Below, one piece after another: positions 42,965 to 51,646 of a DNA stretch of 57,552 nucleotides; positions within the stretch are counted from its first letter, which is position 1, and the number at the start of each line of letters is the position of its first letter. Under the pieces are notes generated by a model. The model did no database searches. It was not told the origin of the DNA and saw only the letters and a program-made list of their open reading frames with translations. The stretch spans positions 12,368 through 69,919 of the forward strand of contig JAHZAW010000045.1 of the NCBI GenBank assembly GCA_019423725.1. Reading direction: 5' to 3'. A program made the translations under genes and the position numbers. This DNA is from Clostridiales bacterium. GTDB taxonomy: Bacteria; Bacillota; Clostridia; Lachnospirales; Anaerotignaceae.

Positions 42965-44374
42965 TTATCCAAGCATACCCATTATTGCCTTTGACCATCC
43001 GAATTTCTGGTCATATCCAACGATGAATATGATAAGTACGATTATGGGAAGTATCCATCTGAAATAAAATTCAAGTCCGGCAGGGAACTTCAAGCCCTCA
43101 CCGCTGTCAGCTTCCTTAAGGAAGTTCTTGAATCCCCAGCCTCTCTTTGAAACGCAGAAGAGGAGGTAAATGATGCTTCCGATGGGGAGGAGGTTATTAC
43201 TTACGATGAAGTCCTCGAATCCCATGATATCACTTCCCAGTATTTTAACGCCTGAAAGCACGTTATATCCGAGAAGACAGGGCATACTCAGTATAAGTAT
43301 GAGCACAAGATTTATGGCAACGGCCTTATTCCTGCTCCATCCCCATTTATCCATACAGCAGGAAAGTATATTTTCAAACACGGCTGTTACCGTTGACATT
43401 GCCGCGAAGGACATGAATATGAAGAACAGCGCTCCCCAGAGACGTCCGCCTGGCATTGAGTTAAATACATTGGGCAGAGTTATGAAAATAAGGTTAGGGC
43501 CTGAGTCAGGCTGAACGTTAAAAGCAAAGGCAGCAGGGAATATTATAAGTCCCGCAACAAAGGCCACGAAGGTATCCAGGATGGTAACATTCAGGGCTTC
43601 GCCCATAAGTCTGCGTTCTTTGCCTATGTAGCTTCCGAAAATGGCTATGGCGCCGATACCAAGGCTCAATGTGAAGAACGCCTGTCCCATGGCAGCGTAA
43701 ACGGCCTCACCAAGTCTGAATTCACCTTCGGCATTATACATAAGGGCATTGATATCAGGTTTGAGATAGAACTCAAGACCAGCCTCAGCACCCGGAAGGG
43801 CTATGGAACGAACGGCCAGCACCACAAGTATAACGAGCAGGCAAACCATCATGACTTTGTTTACCTTTTCCACACCATCCTTAAGACCTCTTATACATAT
43901 TGCCATACCTATGAGTACTACTATGGCCATAAATATGGTCTGGGTCTTTACATCCGCCGTAAGGCCTGCATAGGCATTGGATACTCCCGCCGCATCAAGG
44001 CCGACGAAATCTCCCTTTGCCATTCTTATAAAGTATACAAGCAGCCATCCAGCTATGGTCGTATAATACATCATCAGCAGATAATTTCCGGCCAAACCGA
44101 ACCAACCGTAAATATGCCACTTGCTTCCCTTAGGCTCCAGTTCCTGGAAGGAACAAATGACGCTTTTTCTGCTGGCACGTCCAACTGAAAATTCCATTAC
44201 CATTATGGGCAGTCCCATAACGATGAGGAAAAACAGATAAACGAGCACGAATGCAGCTCCGCCGTATTCTCCTACGATATAGGGGAATCTCCATACGTTT
44301 CCCAAACCGATGGCGCATCCCGCAGAAATGAGAAGAAATCCAAGTCTTGAGCCAAAAGTTTCTCTCTCTTTCAC
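42965..44374 (-). CDS. Neurotransmitter:sodium symporter family transporter
   Basis: The product is about 469 residues from GTG 44374, spaced eight bases from AAGGAG; the GTG at 44383 is within that site. About 12 membrane helices (LeuT fold). The family opening 'SRLGFLLISAGCAIGLGNVWRFPYIVGEYGGAAFVLVY' and 'MEFSVGRASRK' are typical of the NSS family. It imports an amino acid with Na+; tryptophan or tyrosine transport by clostridial homologues is known, but the substrate here is not identified. It lies between tilS and the tandem repeats. Confidence 0.94.
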   Translation of the reverse strand: MKERETFGSRLGFLLISAGCAIGLGNVWRFPYIVGEYGGAAFVLVYLFFLIVMGLPIMVMEFSVGRASRKSVICSFQELEPKGSKWHIYGWFGLAGNYLLMMYYTTIAGWLLVYFIRMAKGDFVGLDAAGVSNAYAGLTADVKTQTIFMAIVVLIGMAICIRGLKDGVEKVNKVMMVCLLVILVVLAVRSIALPGAEAGLEFYLKPDINALMYNAEGEFRLGEAVYAAMGQAFFTLSLGIGAIAIFGSYIGKERRLMGEALNVTILDTFVAFVAGLIIFPAAFAFNVQPDSGPNLIFITLPNVFNSMPGGRLWGALFFIFMSFAAMSTVTAVFENILSCCMDKWGWSRNKAVAINLVLILILSMPCLLGYNVLSGVKILGSDIMGFEDFIVSNNLLPIGSIIYLLFCVSKRGWGFKNFLKEADSGEGLKFPAGLEFYFRWILPIIVLIIFIVGYDQKFGWSKAIMGMLG

Positions 44375-44427
44375 AATATCCACTCCTTCATAAATAAATA
44401 CCCCTTATTTAATTATTTTAAAAAATT

Positions 44428-44476
44428 GATACATAGTATCGTTTTTGATGATACATAAAAAATATCAATCTGTCAA
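44428..44476 (-). promoter_or_regulatory. Symporter promoter with palindrome at the start point
   Basis: On the minus strand TTGACA (44476-44471) and TATCAT (44453-44448) are 17 bases apart. GATAC-ATA-GTATC (44428-44440) is a perfect inverted repeat near +1 to +13. An ATGTATCA word also occurs twice. Confidence 0.65.
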
Positions 44477-44587
44477 CACATTAAAGTCCAAAAGACATAT
44501 TATTGGATGACAAAACCCTATGGGACATTATTTAATGATATTGAAAAAGCTACGATGCATAATGAAACTGGTAAAAATGAATGGTAA
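44462..44587 (+). pseudogene. Possible C-terminal gene remnant before a terminator
   Basis: A plus-strand frame ending at TAA 44585-44587 reads like protein (VQKTYYWMTKPYGTLFNDIE then KATMHNETGKNEW) and is followed 15 bases later by a good terminator. Upstream it is closed by a stop near 44455. An ATG at 44507 could start a 26-residue peptide, but no ribosome site is visible. The best reading is the tail of a lost gene whose 5' part was removed when the region was rearranged. Confidence 0.25.
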
Positions 44588-44602
44588 AAATTTATGGCAA
44601 AT

Positions 44603-44632
44603 AAAAAGGCCATCTTTCAAGATGGTCTTTTT
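44603..44632 (+). terminator. Terminator without an intact gene
   Basis: AAAAAG.CCATCTT pairs with AAGATGG.CTTTTT. The A/T flanks make it usable on both strands; no intact gene ends on either side. Confidence 0.8.
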
Positions 44633-44781
44633 ATCAATGAACATGAATATCCAGATATTCTGATTTACGCATATTTTGTGGTGTTGCTCCAGCCTGATTT
44701 TCTGTCTAATACTTAGGAATATATCATCCCTTTGATTTAAGCAGTGACCCACAAACATACGCACTGCGCTGACTTAAGTGC

Positions 44782-45050
44782 CGCCCGGGAAGGATGGGGG
44801 CCCAGGGGGAAGGAAGACGGGCTTCGCAACTCCGAGTGCTTCCTTCCCCCGGTGTGCAATAAATTAAATTTTGCAGTACCGTAAATCAAAAGCCGCAACT
44901 TTTAATTTACTCATCCTCTGTTCGCTCGTCTCGTCTCTCTCGCTGCCGCTCGTTACTCCGTTCGATATCGGCGCATTACTCTCTACCGTTCGTACTGCTT
45001 GTATCTCACGGAAACTCGCTCTCCCTCTCCCTGCCACTGGCAGCGGTCGA
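44782..45050. repeat. Tandem structured repeat, copy 1
   Basis: About 270 bases, almost identical to the copy 383 bases downstream. It begins CGCCCGGGAAGGATGGGGGC. Hairpin 1 pairs GGGGGAAGGAAG with CTTCCTTCCCCC. Hairpin 2 pairs TAAATTAAA with TTTAATTTA. A pyrimidine-rich stretch (TCGCTCGTCTCGTCTCTCTC) follows, then CTGCCACTGGCAG and GAGCTC palindromes. Minus-strand ATG at 44914 opens a 16-residue frame (MSKLKVAAFDLRYCKI), identical in both copies but with a ribosome-site-like AGAGG too close. No known element was recognised. Confidence 0.85.
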
Positions 45051-45164
45051 GCTCGTTTCTCCTGCCACCATCAGCTATACTATCTTGACATCAAAACTAG
45101 AACTGTAATCCACCTTGGATTGAGGCCATTACCCTGAATAGCCACATCAAACTAACTTTAGCGT

Positions 45165-45438
45165 CGCCCGGGAAGGATGGGGGCCCAGGGGGAAGGAAGA
45201 CGGGCTTCGCAACTCCGAGTGCTTCCTTCCCCCGGTGTGCAATAAATTAAATTTTGCAGTACCGTAAATCAAAAGCCGCAACTTTTAATTTACTCATCCT
45301 CTGTTCGCTCGTCTCGTCTCTCTCACTGCCGTTCGTTACTCCGTTCGATATCGGCGCATTACTCTCTTTCGTTCGTACTGCTTGTATCTCACGGGACCTC
45401 TCTCTCCTTTCCTCTGCCGCTGGCAGCAGTCGAGCTCG
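45165..45438. repeat. Tandem structured repeat, copy 2
   Basis: Repeats copy 1 with a period of 383 bases. The first 140 bases are identical; later differences are scattered. In the small palindrome the loop changes from CAC to CGC (CTGCCGCTGGCAG) while both arms are kept, which suggests selection for pairing. The spacer 45051-45164 between copies is unique and shows no gene. Confidence 0.85.
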
Positions 45439-45477
45439 GTCCTTCGCAGCTCACAGATAAAAAATCTCCCTTTCTAA

Positions 45478-45602
45478 CTCTGTTCGATATCCGCGCGCTG
45501 TTCCGCTCCCGCTCCCATCGCTTGTATCTCACAGAAATTCGCTCTCCTTCCTCCTGCCACTGGCAGCAGTCGAGCTCATTTCTCCTACCGGCAGCGGTCG
45601 AT
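45478..45602. repeat. Tandem structured repeat, partial copy 3
   Basis: Contains only the second half of the unit (TCTGTTCGATATC, CGCTTGTATCTCACAGAAAT, CTGCCACTGGCAGCAGTCGA, GAGCTC) and ends four bases before the spoIIE stop. It is more diverged than copies 1 and 2. The array therefore abuts the 3' end of spoIIE. Confidence 0.75.
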
Positions 45603-45605
45603 TTT

Positions 45606-47942
45606 TTATCCCCATATCCTAGCGGCTACGACAGTCATATCGTCCTGTATCCTAAAGCCTGACCTTTCCTTTAGATTATCCAATACATAGGCAGCTATAT
45701 CCTTGGGGTCCTTCATCTTATTATCCTTCATAAGTGCCGTAAGCACGGCATCAGACATTCCTTCCCTATCCATGACCTCAGCAGCTCCATCCGTGAGCAT
45801 GAGCACGATATCGTTTTTCTTCAATCTGCACTCGCTCCTATCCATATCAAAATATTTGAGCATACCCATGGGCAGTGAAGATGACCTGATGGCCTTAGCC
45901 TTTCCATCCCTTATGACAAATGTGGCGGCAGCGCCAGTCTTTATGAATTCGGCCTTTCCAGAATACAGGTCTATGCAGCATATATCCAGTGTGGCAAAGC
46001 TTTCATCATCATTTCCCATCACCAGTGCTGAATTTATCATCTGGAGGGCTGTTTCCCTCTTAAATCCCAGTTCAGAGAACTGTTCCAGCAGTTCAATGAC
46101 CGTACGGCTTTCCTCGCCGGCCTCCTTTCCGCTTCCCATTCCATCGGAGAGAGCTATCATATATCCGCCCCTTGGCAGTTCCATAAAGGAGTAAGAATCG
46201 CCCGACACTACCTCATCATCCTTTATTGCCATTGCCGCGGCAGCGGACACCCTGAAGCCGCATTTTTCGCAGAGCACCAGTCTGCATATACCGCTCTCAT
46301 CCACGGAACATTCCTTTTCCTTCCTCTTCATAGTCCTTCCCAGTATAGAGCTTACGGTCTCAGCGGTGACATCTCTGCAGGTCTGTCTTCCGCTGCATCC
46401 GTTCCTATATACGCTTACTTCGTATTCGCCATTTTCACCTTCCTCAACGCTCACCCTTTCCACGGTATCATCCTTTTTCCTCAGTTCATAAAAAAGCACC
46501 TTTTCAAGGCTGCCTTTGAAAATATCCCTGTTTTCCACCTCAGAAGCCATATTCTGCATAAGCTCGGATATGGTTTTCAGCTGCTGGGAAGCTATCTGTC
46601 TGCTTTCCATCAGTTTCATTTTCCATATAAGTTTTTCACGGTGGCTGTTATAAGTTATATTAACTGCCTCTGTAAATTCATCCTGCTTAACACAATAGTC
46701 TCTGAACACGGAGGGCAGGTCATTCCGGTTCACGGAGCCCTTTTTCTCACAATCTGAAAAGAGTGAAAGCAGTGTTGAGTATGTATTATAAAAAGACCCA
46801 TTCCAGCAGTTCTCTTTTAAGCCGCAGTTTTCGCAGGCCATACAGGCGACCTTATCAGCCATTTCCTCGGTTTCTTTTTCGGCCTTGTCCCTGCCGGAAT
46901 CCTTCATATTGAAACTTTCATATAATGCCTCTATTCCCTTTGAGCTGTCATAGAGTTTTTTGACCACATAATCCTTCATATCGGCGCATTTTTCCTCCAC
47001 GGAAGTTCCGGGAACAGCTGCTATGGCAAGCCCTGACACCTTCGGATAGGATATGATATACATAATACATGCGGCCGCAGCCCCAAGAAAGAGCGAAATA
47101 TCAAGTATATCCAGATAATAGCCCAGTATGCACACCCCTGACAGGCATGATGCCACGGTCATGAACCTTCCGGACTTCCCAACAAAGCCCGACAGCGCTG
47201 CTATGGCACATATGAGCACAAATATCTTAAGATCGGCACTTCCGCCAAGGAGCAGTGCCATGGCGGTAAAAATACCGGCGGAAGCCGATGTCTCGGCTCC
47301 GGATGCTGCTCCGGCGCACAAAAATATATAAAAGCTGAGTATTATATTTAACGGCAGCCGTCCCGTATATACAGCCGCAGCCCCCGCCGCTGAAAATGCG
47401 GCAATGGCACACAGCCCGGCTGTTTCATCCTTTTGCACCTTTCCTGAAGCCCTGACAAAACTGAGGGCCGAAGCTCCCCTGTCAAATATGTATACGAGAC
47501 TGAACATCACCAGTCCTTCCAGGGCGTAGACCGTCAGCACATAGGGTATGTCCCTTTCGATTATGCCCTTTGCCGCTCCGGCTATCATAAATATAACAAA
47601 GGCTGAGACTGCCTTTTCCCCAGCTGCCATGGCCGGTGAAGAACGGTTCTTTATGGCTCCGTATATGAGACAGAGCAAAAGGACCACGGCATAATCCGAC
47701 GTAAAAATCTGCCATCCGGAGAGCATATATCCCGCCGCGGCAAATACCGCCGCCAGAAAAAATCTGCGGCCCTCCCCCAAGAATGACATAACGCAGGCTA
47801 TGCCCACGGGATTAAAAGCTCCCGCTATACTGAAGGCTCCGCAGAGGAAGCCCGCCAGTGCCGCCAGTCCGTCGGAAGCCATGCTTTTAAACGATATTTC
47901 CTTTACGGCCGCAGCCGTTTTGACTGTTGAACTTTTGTTCAT
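45606..47942 (-). CDS. spoIIE: Stage II sporulation protein E
   Basis: The product is 778 residues. About ten membrane helices fill residues 25-315, a central region has paired cysteines (CMACENCGLKENCW), and the C-terminal PP2C phosphatase has 'YSFMELPRGGYMIALSDGMGSGKEAGEES' and 'DIVLMLTDGAAEVMD' metal-site motifs. It dephosphorylates SpoIIAA at the septum and so activates sigma F in the forespore. ATG 47942 follows GGGGGAAGGCTT. A promoter with 21-base spacing upstream suggests Spo0A control. It is the clearest evidence that the organism sporulates. Confidence 0.95.
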   Translation of the reverse strand: MNKSSTVKTAAAVKEISFKSMASDGLAALAGFLCGAFSIAGAFNPVGIACVMSFLGEGRRFFLAAVFAAAGYMLSGWQIFTSDYAVVLLLCLIYGAIKNRSSPAMAAGEKAVSAFVIFMIAGAAKGIIERDIPYVLTVYALEGLVMFSLVYIFDRGASALSFVRASGKVQKDETAGLCAIAAFSAAGAAAVYTGRLPLNIILSFYIFLCAGAASGAETSASAGIFTAMALLLGGSADLKIFVLICAIAALSGFVGKSGRFMTVASCLSGVCILGYYLDILDISLFLGAAAACIMYIISYPKVSGLAIAAVPGTSVEEKCADMKDYVVKKLYDSSKGIEALYESFNMKDSGRDKAEKETEEMADKVACMACENCGLKENCWNGSFYNTYSTLLSLFSDCEKKGSVNRNDLPSVFRDYCVKQDEFTEAVNITYNSHREKLIWKMKLMESRQIASQQLKTISELMQNMASEVENRDIFKGSLEKVLFYELRKKDDTVERVSVEEGENGEYEVSVYRNGCSGRQTCRDVTAETVSSILGRTMKRKEKECSVDESGICRLVLCEKCGFRVSAAAAMAIKDDEVVSGDSYSFMELPRGGYMIALSDGMGSGKEAGEESRTVIELLEQFSELGFKRETALQMINSALVMGNDDESFATLDICCIDLYSGKAEFIKTGAAATFVIRDGKAKAIRSSSLPMGMLKYFDMDRSECRLKKNDIVLMLTDGAAEVMDREGMSDAVLTALMKDNKMKDPKDIAAYVLDNLKERSGFRIQDDMTVVAARIWG

Positions 47943-47974
47943 AAGCCTTCCCCCATTTCTTTCCTGTATGAGGG

Positions 47975-48049
47975 ATTATACAAATTTATTCCAGATATTT
48001 TTGTCTTTTTCTGGATATGAAATAACATTTTTTCCTGCACCAGACGACA
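47975..48049 (-). promoter_or_regulatory. Candidate Spo0A-type promoter of spoIIE
   Basis: On the minus strand AAGACA (48007-48002) and TATAAT (47980-47975) are 21 bases apart, the unusual spacing of Spo0A-dependent sigma-A promoters at Bacillus spoIIE and spoIIG. A TGTCGTC word (48049-48043), close to the 0A box TGTCGAA, lies further upstream. Confidence 0.5.
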
Positions 48050-48216
48050 TAATGCGCCATATATGCCAGGCCTTAGACGCTCCGGCCCCAGTCATCACCT
48101 GCCATAGTAAGCCTAGGCCGGCCATATGCCTCCATATGCCGCCATCTGCCATACTCTGCATCCATCCGCCATTGCCGAGCCGGCCAGGCCATTTGATACA
48201 GACCCAATTTATATAC

Positions 48217-48248
48217 AAAAAGGCTGTTTCCCATAAAGGAAACAGCCT
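48217..48248 (-). terminator. Terminator of the phosphohexomutase gene
   Basis: AGGCTGTTTCC pairs with GGAAACAGCCT around CATAAA; the A-run on the left provides the minus-strand T-tail. Confidence 0.85.
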
Positions 48249-48287
48249 GTCTTAGATCATATAGATATTAAATTTGTCATTATCCCA

Positions 48288-50021
48288 TCAGTTGACCTTG
48301 GAAAGTATGTCGTCCACTGCCTTTTCCATGGCTTCCACCTTTTCAGCGGCAGCCTTTTCGGAATCGGCCTTGACTCCCATATAGAACTTGATCTTGGGTT
48401 CAGTGCCTGAAGGACGTACACAAAGCCATGCCTTGTCCTCAAGGTTATAGTAGAGCACATCCGATACAGGAAGGGGGCTCTTGGATGTTTCGCCCGTTGC
48501 CATGTCGGTAAATACTCCGCTCTTATAGTCCTTTTTAACTAAAACTTTGCTTCCGGCGATCTCAGCAGGGCTGTTCTCTCTAAGATAAGCCATTATCCTG
48601 CCTATCTTTTCAGCTCCGTCGATGCCCTTAAGGGTAACTGACTTGACTCCCTCTTTATAGAAGCCGTATTTCTTATAAAGCTCCTCAAGGGCGTCATAGA
48701 GGGTCATGCCTCTGTTCTTATAATATGCGGCCATCTCACATACGAGCATTGCGGCTCCTACGGCATCCTTATCCCTGGCATATGTTCCGGAAAGGCATCC
48801 GTAGCTTTCCTCAAAGCCAAATACAAATGTATGGCTGTGGTCTTCCTCAAACTGCTTTATCTTCTCGCCGATGAACTTGAATCCCGTTAACACCTCTATG
48901 AGCTCGGCATTATAGTTCTCAGCTATGGCCCTTACCATCTCAGTGGTAACTATGGTCTTTATGACAGCTGCATCTGCAGGAAGTTTTCCCTTTTCCTTCC
49001 TTCCGCTGAGCACATACTCCGTAAGAAGGGCGCCTGTCATATTTCCAGTAAGTATATCATAATTTCCCTTTTCGTCCCTTACGACAACGCCTATCCTGTC
49101 GGCATCTGGGTCTGTTCCCACTATGAGGTCAGCGTTCTTTTCCTTAGCCAGTTCAATGGCAAGGGTAAATGCCTTGGGGTCCTCAGGGTTGGGATATCCT
49201 ACCGTTGAGAAATTCTTATCGGGAAGCTCCTGCTTGGGAACTACATATACATTTTTAAATCCTACCTCAGAAAGCACCCTGCGCACGGGTTTGTTTCCCG
49301 TTCCATGGAGGGGTGTATAGACGATGACCATATCTTTGGCCTTTTCTATCTCCTCGGGTCTTACGGCCTGGGCCTTTATGGCCTCAACGAATCCATCATC
49401 TATCTCTTTTCCTATGACATTGAAAAGTCCGGCTTCTTCAGCGGCCTTTTTATCCATGGTCTTGATAAGGGAGAAGTCTGTTATGGCGTTAACCTCTCCG
49501 ATTATGCCCTTATCCTTGGGCGCAACTACCTGGGCGCCGTCAGCCCAGTATACCTTGTATCCGTTATATTCCGGAGGGTTGTGGCTGGCTGTTACTACTA
49601 TTCCCGCCGTGCATCCAAGTTTCCTTACGGCAAAGGAAAGCTCAGGTGTGGGGCGCAGTTCGTCAAATATATATGCCTTTATTCCGTTGGCGTTGAGCAC
49701 AAGGGCTGACCTTTCGGCAAATTCCGGTGACATGTTCCTTGAGTCATAGGCAATGGCAACTCCCATTTTTGCGCCTTCGGGATTGTTTTTAAGTATATAG
49801 TTGGCCAGACCCTGGGTAGCCTTTCCAACGGTATATTTGTTCATACGGTTTGAACCGGCTCCGATGATCCCCCTGAGACCGCCCGTTCCAAATTCAAGAT
49901 CCTTATAAAATCTCTCTTTGATCTCACTCTCGTTTCCCTCTATGGCCTGAAGCTCTTTTTTTGTTTCCTCGTCAAAGGCATCAGAAGCAAGCCAGAAACG
50001 GTATTTTTCCATATAGTCCAT
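48288..50021 (-). CDS. Phosphoglucomutase/phosphomannomutase (alpha-D-phosphohexomutase)
   Basis: The product is 577 residues. The phosphoserine loop is in GIVVTASHNPPEYNGYKVYW, the metal loop in 'VGTDPDADRIGVVV', the sugar loop in 'FGFEESYGCLSG', and the phosphate-binding site in 'RPSGTEPKIKFYMG'. The length fits PgcA-type enzymes that interconvert glucose 1- and 6-phosphate. The ribosome site GGAGGCAAAACA contains the PEGA-gene stop, so the two are an operon. A role in surface glycan precursor supply is inferred. Confidence 0.95.
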   Translation of the reverse strand: MDYMEKYRFWLASDAFDEETKKELQAIEGNESEIKERFYKDLEFGTGGLRGIIGAGSNRMNKYTVGKATQGLANYILKNNPEGAKMGVAIAYDSRNMSPEFAERSALVLNANGIKAYIFDELRPTPELSFAVRKLGCTAGIVVTASHNPPEYNGYKVYWADGAQVVAPKDKGIIGEVNAITDFSLIKTMDKKAAEEAGLFNVIGKEIDDGFVEAIKAQAVRPEEIEKAKDMVIVYTPLHGTGNKPVRRVLSEVGFKNVYVVPKQELPDKNFSTVGYPNPEDPKAFTLAIELAKEKNADLIVGTDPDADRIGVVVRDEKGNYDILTGNMTGALLTEYVLSGRKEKGKLPADAAVIKTIVTTEMVRAIAENYNAELIEVLTGFKFIGEKIKQFEEDHSHTFVFGFEESYGCLSGTYARDKDAVGAAMLVCEMAAYYKNRGMTLYDALEELYKKYGFYKEGVKSVTLKGIDGAEKIGRIMAYLRENSPAEIAGSKVLVKKDYKSGVFTDMATGETSKSPLPVSDVLYYNLEDKAWLCVRPSGTEPKIKFYMGVKADSEKAAAEKVEAMEKAVDDILSKVN

Positions 50022-50032
50022 TGTTTTGCCTC

Positions 50033-51526
50033 CTATTCTTCAGTAAGCAGTACAGATATTGTTTTTCTATCCTCATTGACGGATGTATCGACGTTATAAT
50101 CCATGTATCCGTCTTTTTTGAACGTTATCTTATAATCACCATAGTTTATCTGGGTGGTGAAGGGCGTTACTCCTATGACGGCTCCATTGGCATATACCGT
50201 AGCCCCCGAAGGAGTCGAATCCACGGTTATGGTGGCTGTCTTTACTTCTATTTTCTCAAGTTCTATATCCACTTCCACCAGCGGCTCATCTATGACCACA
50301 GTGCCGTTATATGTCTTATAGCCCTCGGCTGAAACGCTTATGGGATATGTTCCAAGACTGAGCACCACGGGTTCATCCTTGCTCACCTGTTTTCCGTTCA
50401 CGACTATTATGCAGTCGTCAACATTCACATTAAGAGTGAGTACTCCGGTCTTTTCCTGTACAGATGCCAGATCCACCGAATATACCTCTCCGGCTGTTAT
50501 ATGGATATCCACTGTGAGATCCTCTATATTTGAACCGGATATGCCAAGGGAATGGGCTCCTGCCGATACAGGCGCCTGGTTATCCTCAAACTCCACTTCC
50601 TTGCCGTCTATGGTTATGACGGGATTGTCTATCTTATCCACATTCTCAAGTTTTATATATCCATGGTATTTCTCCACGGTAACTGTCCATACCTTATCAT
50701 CTACGCCCTTAAGGGTCACCGTATCAGATTTATCCAGATCCTCGGCCTTTATGAATTCCCCGTTATAGATGAACAGGGTGTTTTTATCATAGTCATAGGT
50801 GGTCACGCCGTTTGATATGGTCTTTTTATCCTGGTCGATCTCCAGGTCCGTAACATTCTTCTTTTCCCATACGTCATCGGTATAATCTATGCTCACTATG
50901 TCACCGGTCTCCTCGGAAAGACCTATCTTTATTATATCTCCCCTGTTGATGGTGGTATAGGCGGCCTTTCTTCCGTCAGCCTTGGTGATGGCCACGTCTT
51001 TTCCCACGGTATAGAAAGTTATCTTTCCGGTAGCGGTATTGATTATCTCAAATGTATTGTCGCTCACCGATGATACCACACCGTAAAAACTCTCATCAGC
51101 CTGGGCTGTCTGTTCATCATCGTTTCTGGCGCCCTCCATATTTTTAACGAAAAATACAGCGGCAAAAACAAATATGACCATTACCACCGCAGCCAGCACA
51201 TAAAGCCATTTTACCGGCTTTTTTGCCTGTCTTCCCGTTTTCTTCCCCGAATGCCTTGCGCTTCCTGACGGTATACTTGTGCTGCGCCTTGCCGCTGTCC
51301 TTACATCCCTTGAGGGGACTTCAGCAGTGGTGCCAAAGGGATCATCGTAATCGTCATCATAATCATCCCCGTTATAATCATCATAGTCGTCATACTCGTC
51401 AAAATCGTCGTATTCTCCATCATATCCTTCGCCCTGCTCCTCCATCTCATTGAGCCTGAGCTTTATATCGTCTATCCTGACGGTTTCTCCCATATTTTTA
51501 TTTTCATCAAAATTGTATTCTTTCAT
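50033..51526 (-). CDS. PEGA-domain membrane protein with acidic N-terminus
   Basis: The product is 497 residues. Residues 25-65 are an acidic Asp/Tyr/Glu-rich stretch (EYDDFDEYDDYDDYNGDDYD), then a basic Arg/Ser/Lys region, then one membrane helix (about 107-127, WLYVLAAVVMVIFVFAAVFF). The outside part has several beta domains, with PEGA-like modules near residues 290-420 and a clear one at the end ('TITVDSTPSGATVYANGAVIGVTPF'). PEGA domains are thought to bind surface polysaccharides or peptidoglycan. It precedes the phosphohexomutase gene by 11 bases. Confidence 0.85.
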   Translation of the reverse strand: MKEYNFDENKNMGETVRIDDIKLRLNEMEEQGEGYDGEYDDFDEYDDYDDYNGDDYDDDYDDPFGTTAEVPSRDVRTAARRSTSIPSGSARHSGKKTGRQAKKPVKWLYVLAAVVMVIFVFAAVFFVKNMEGARNDDEQTAQADESFYGVVSSVSDNTFEIINTATGKITFYTVGKDVAITKADGRKAAYTTINRGDIIKIGLSEETGDIVSIDYTDDVWEKKNVTDLEIDQDKKTISNGVTTYDYDKNTLFIYNGEFIKAEDLDKSDTVTLKGVDDKVWTVTVEKYHGYIKLENVDKIDNPVITIDGKEVEFEDNQAPVSAGAHSLGISGSNIEDLTVDIHITAGEVYSVDLASVQEKTGVLTLNVNVDDCIIVVNGKQVSKDEPVVLSLGTYPISVSAEGYKTYNGTVVIDEPLVEVDIELEKIEVKTATITVDSTPSGATVYANGAVIGVTPFTTQINYGDYKITFKKDGYMDYNVDTSVNEDRKTISVLLTEE

Positions 51527-51646
51527 AGGACTTCACCTCATATATATCGGGGTAAACGGAAAAACGCCTTCTGGTCAAGGTATATATTTTCCTAGTTACC
51601 ATTTTATATGCTTATGGTGAAAATAGCAACAAAAATATGTTTCCTC

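Noticed and set aside
44871..45460. Two similar plus-strand open frames (88 and 68 codons) in the tandem repeats
   Set aside because: They have no ribosome site, start inside the AT-rich hairpin and differ at their ends; their similarity follows from the DNA repeat. The shorter minus-strand frame is kept only as an observation.
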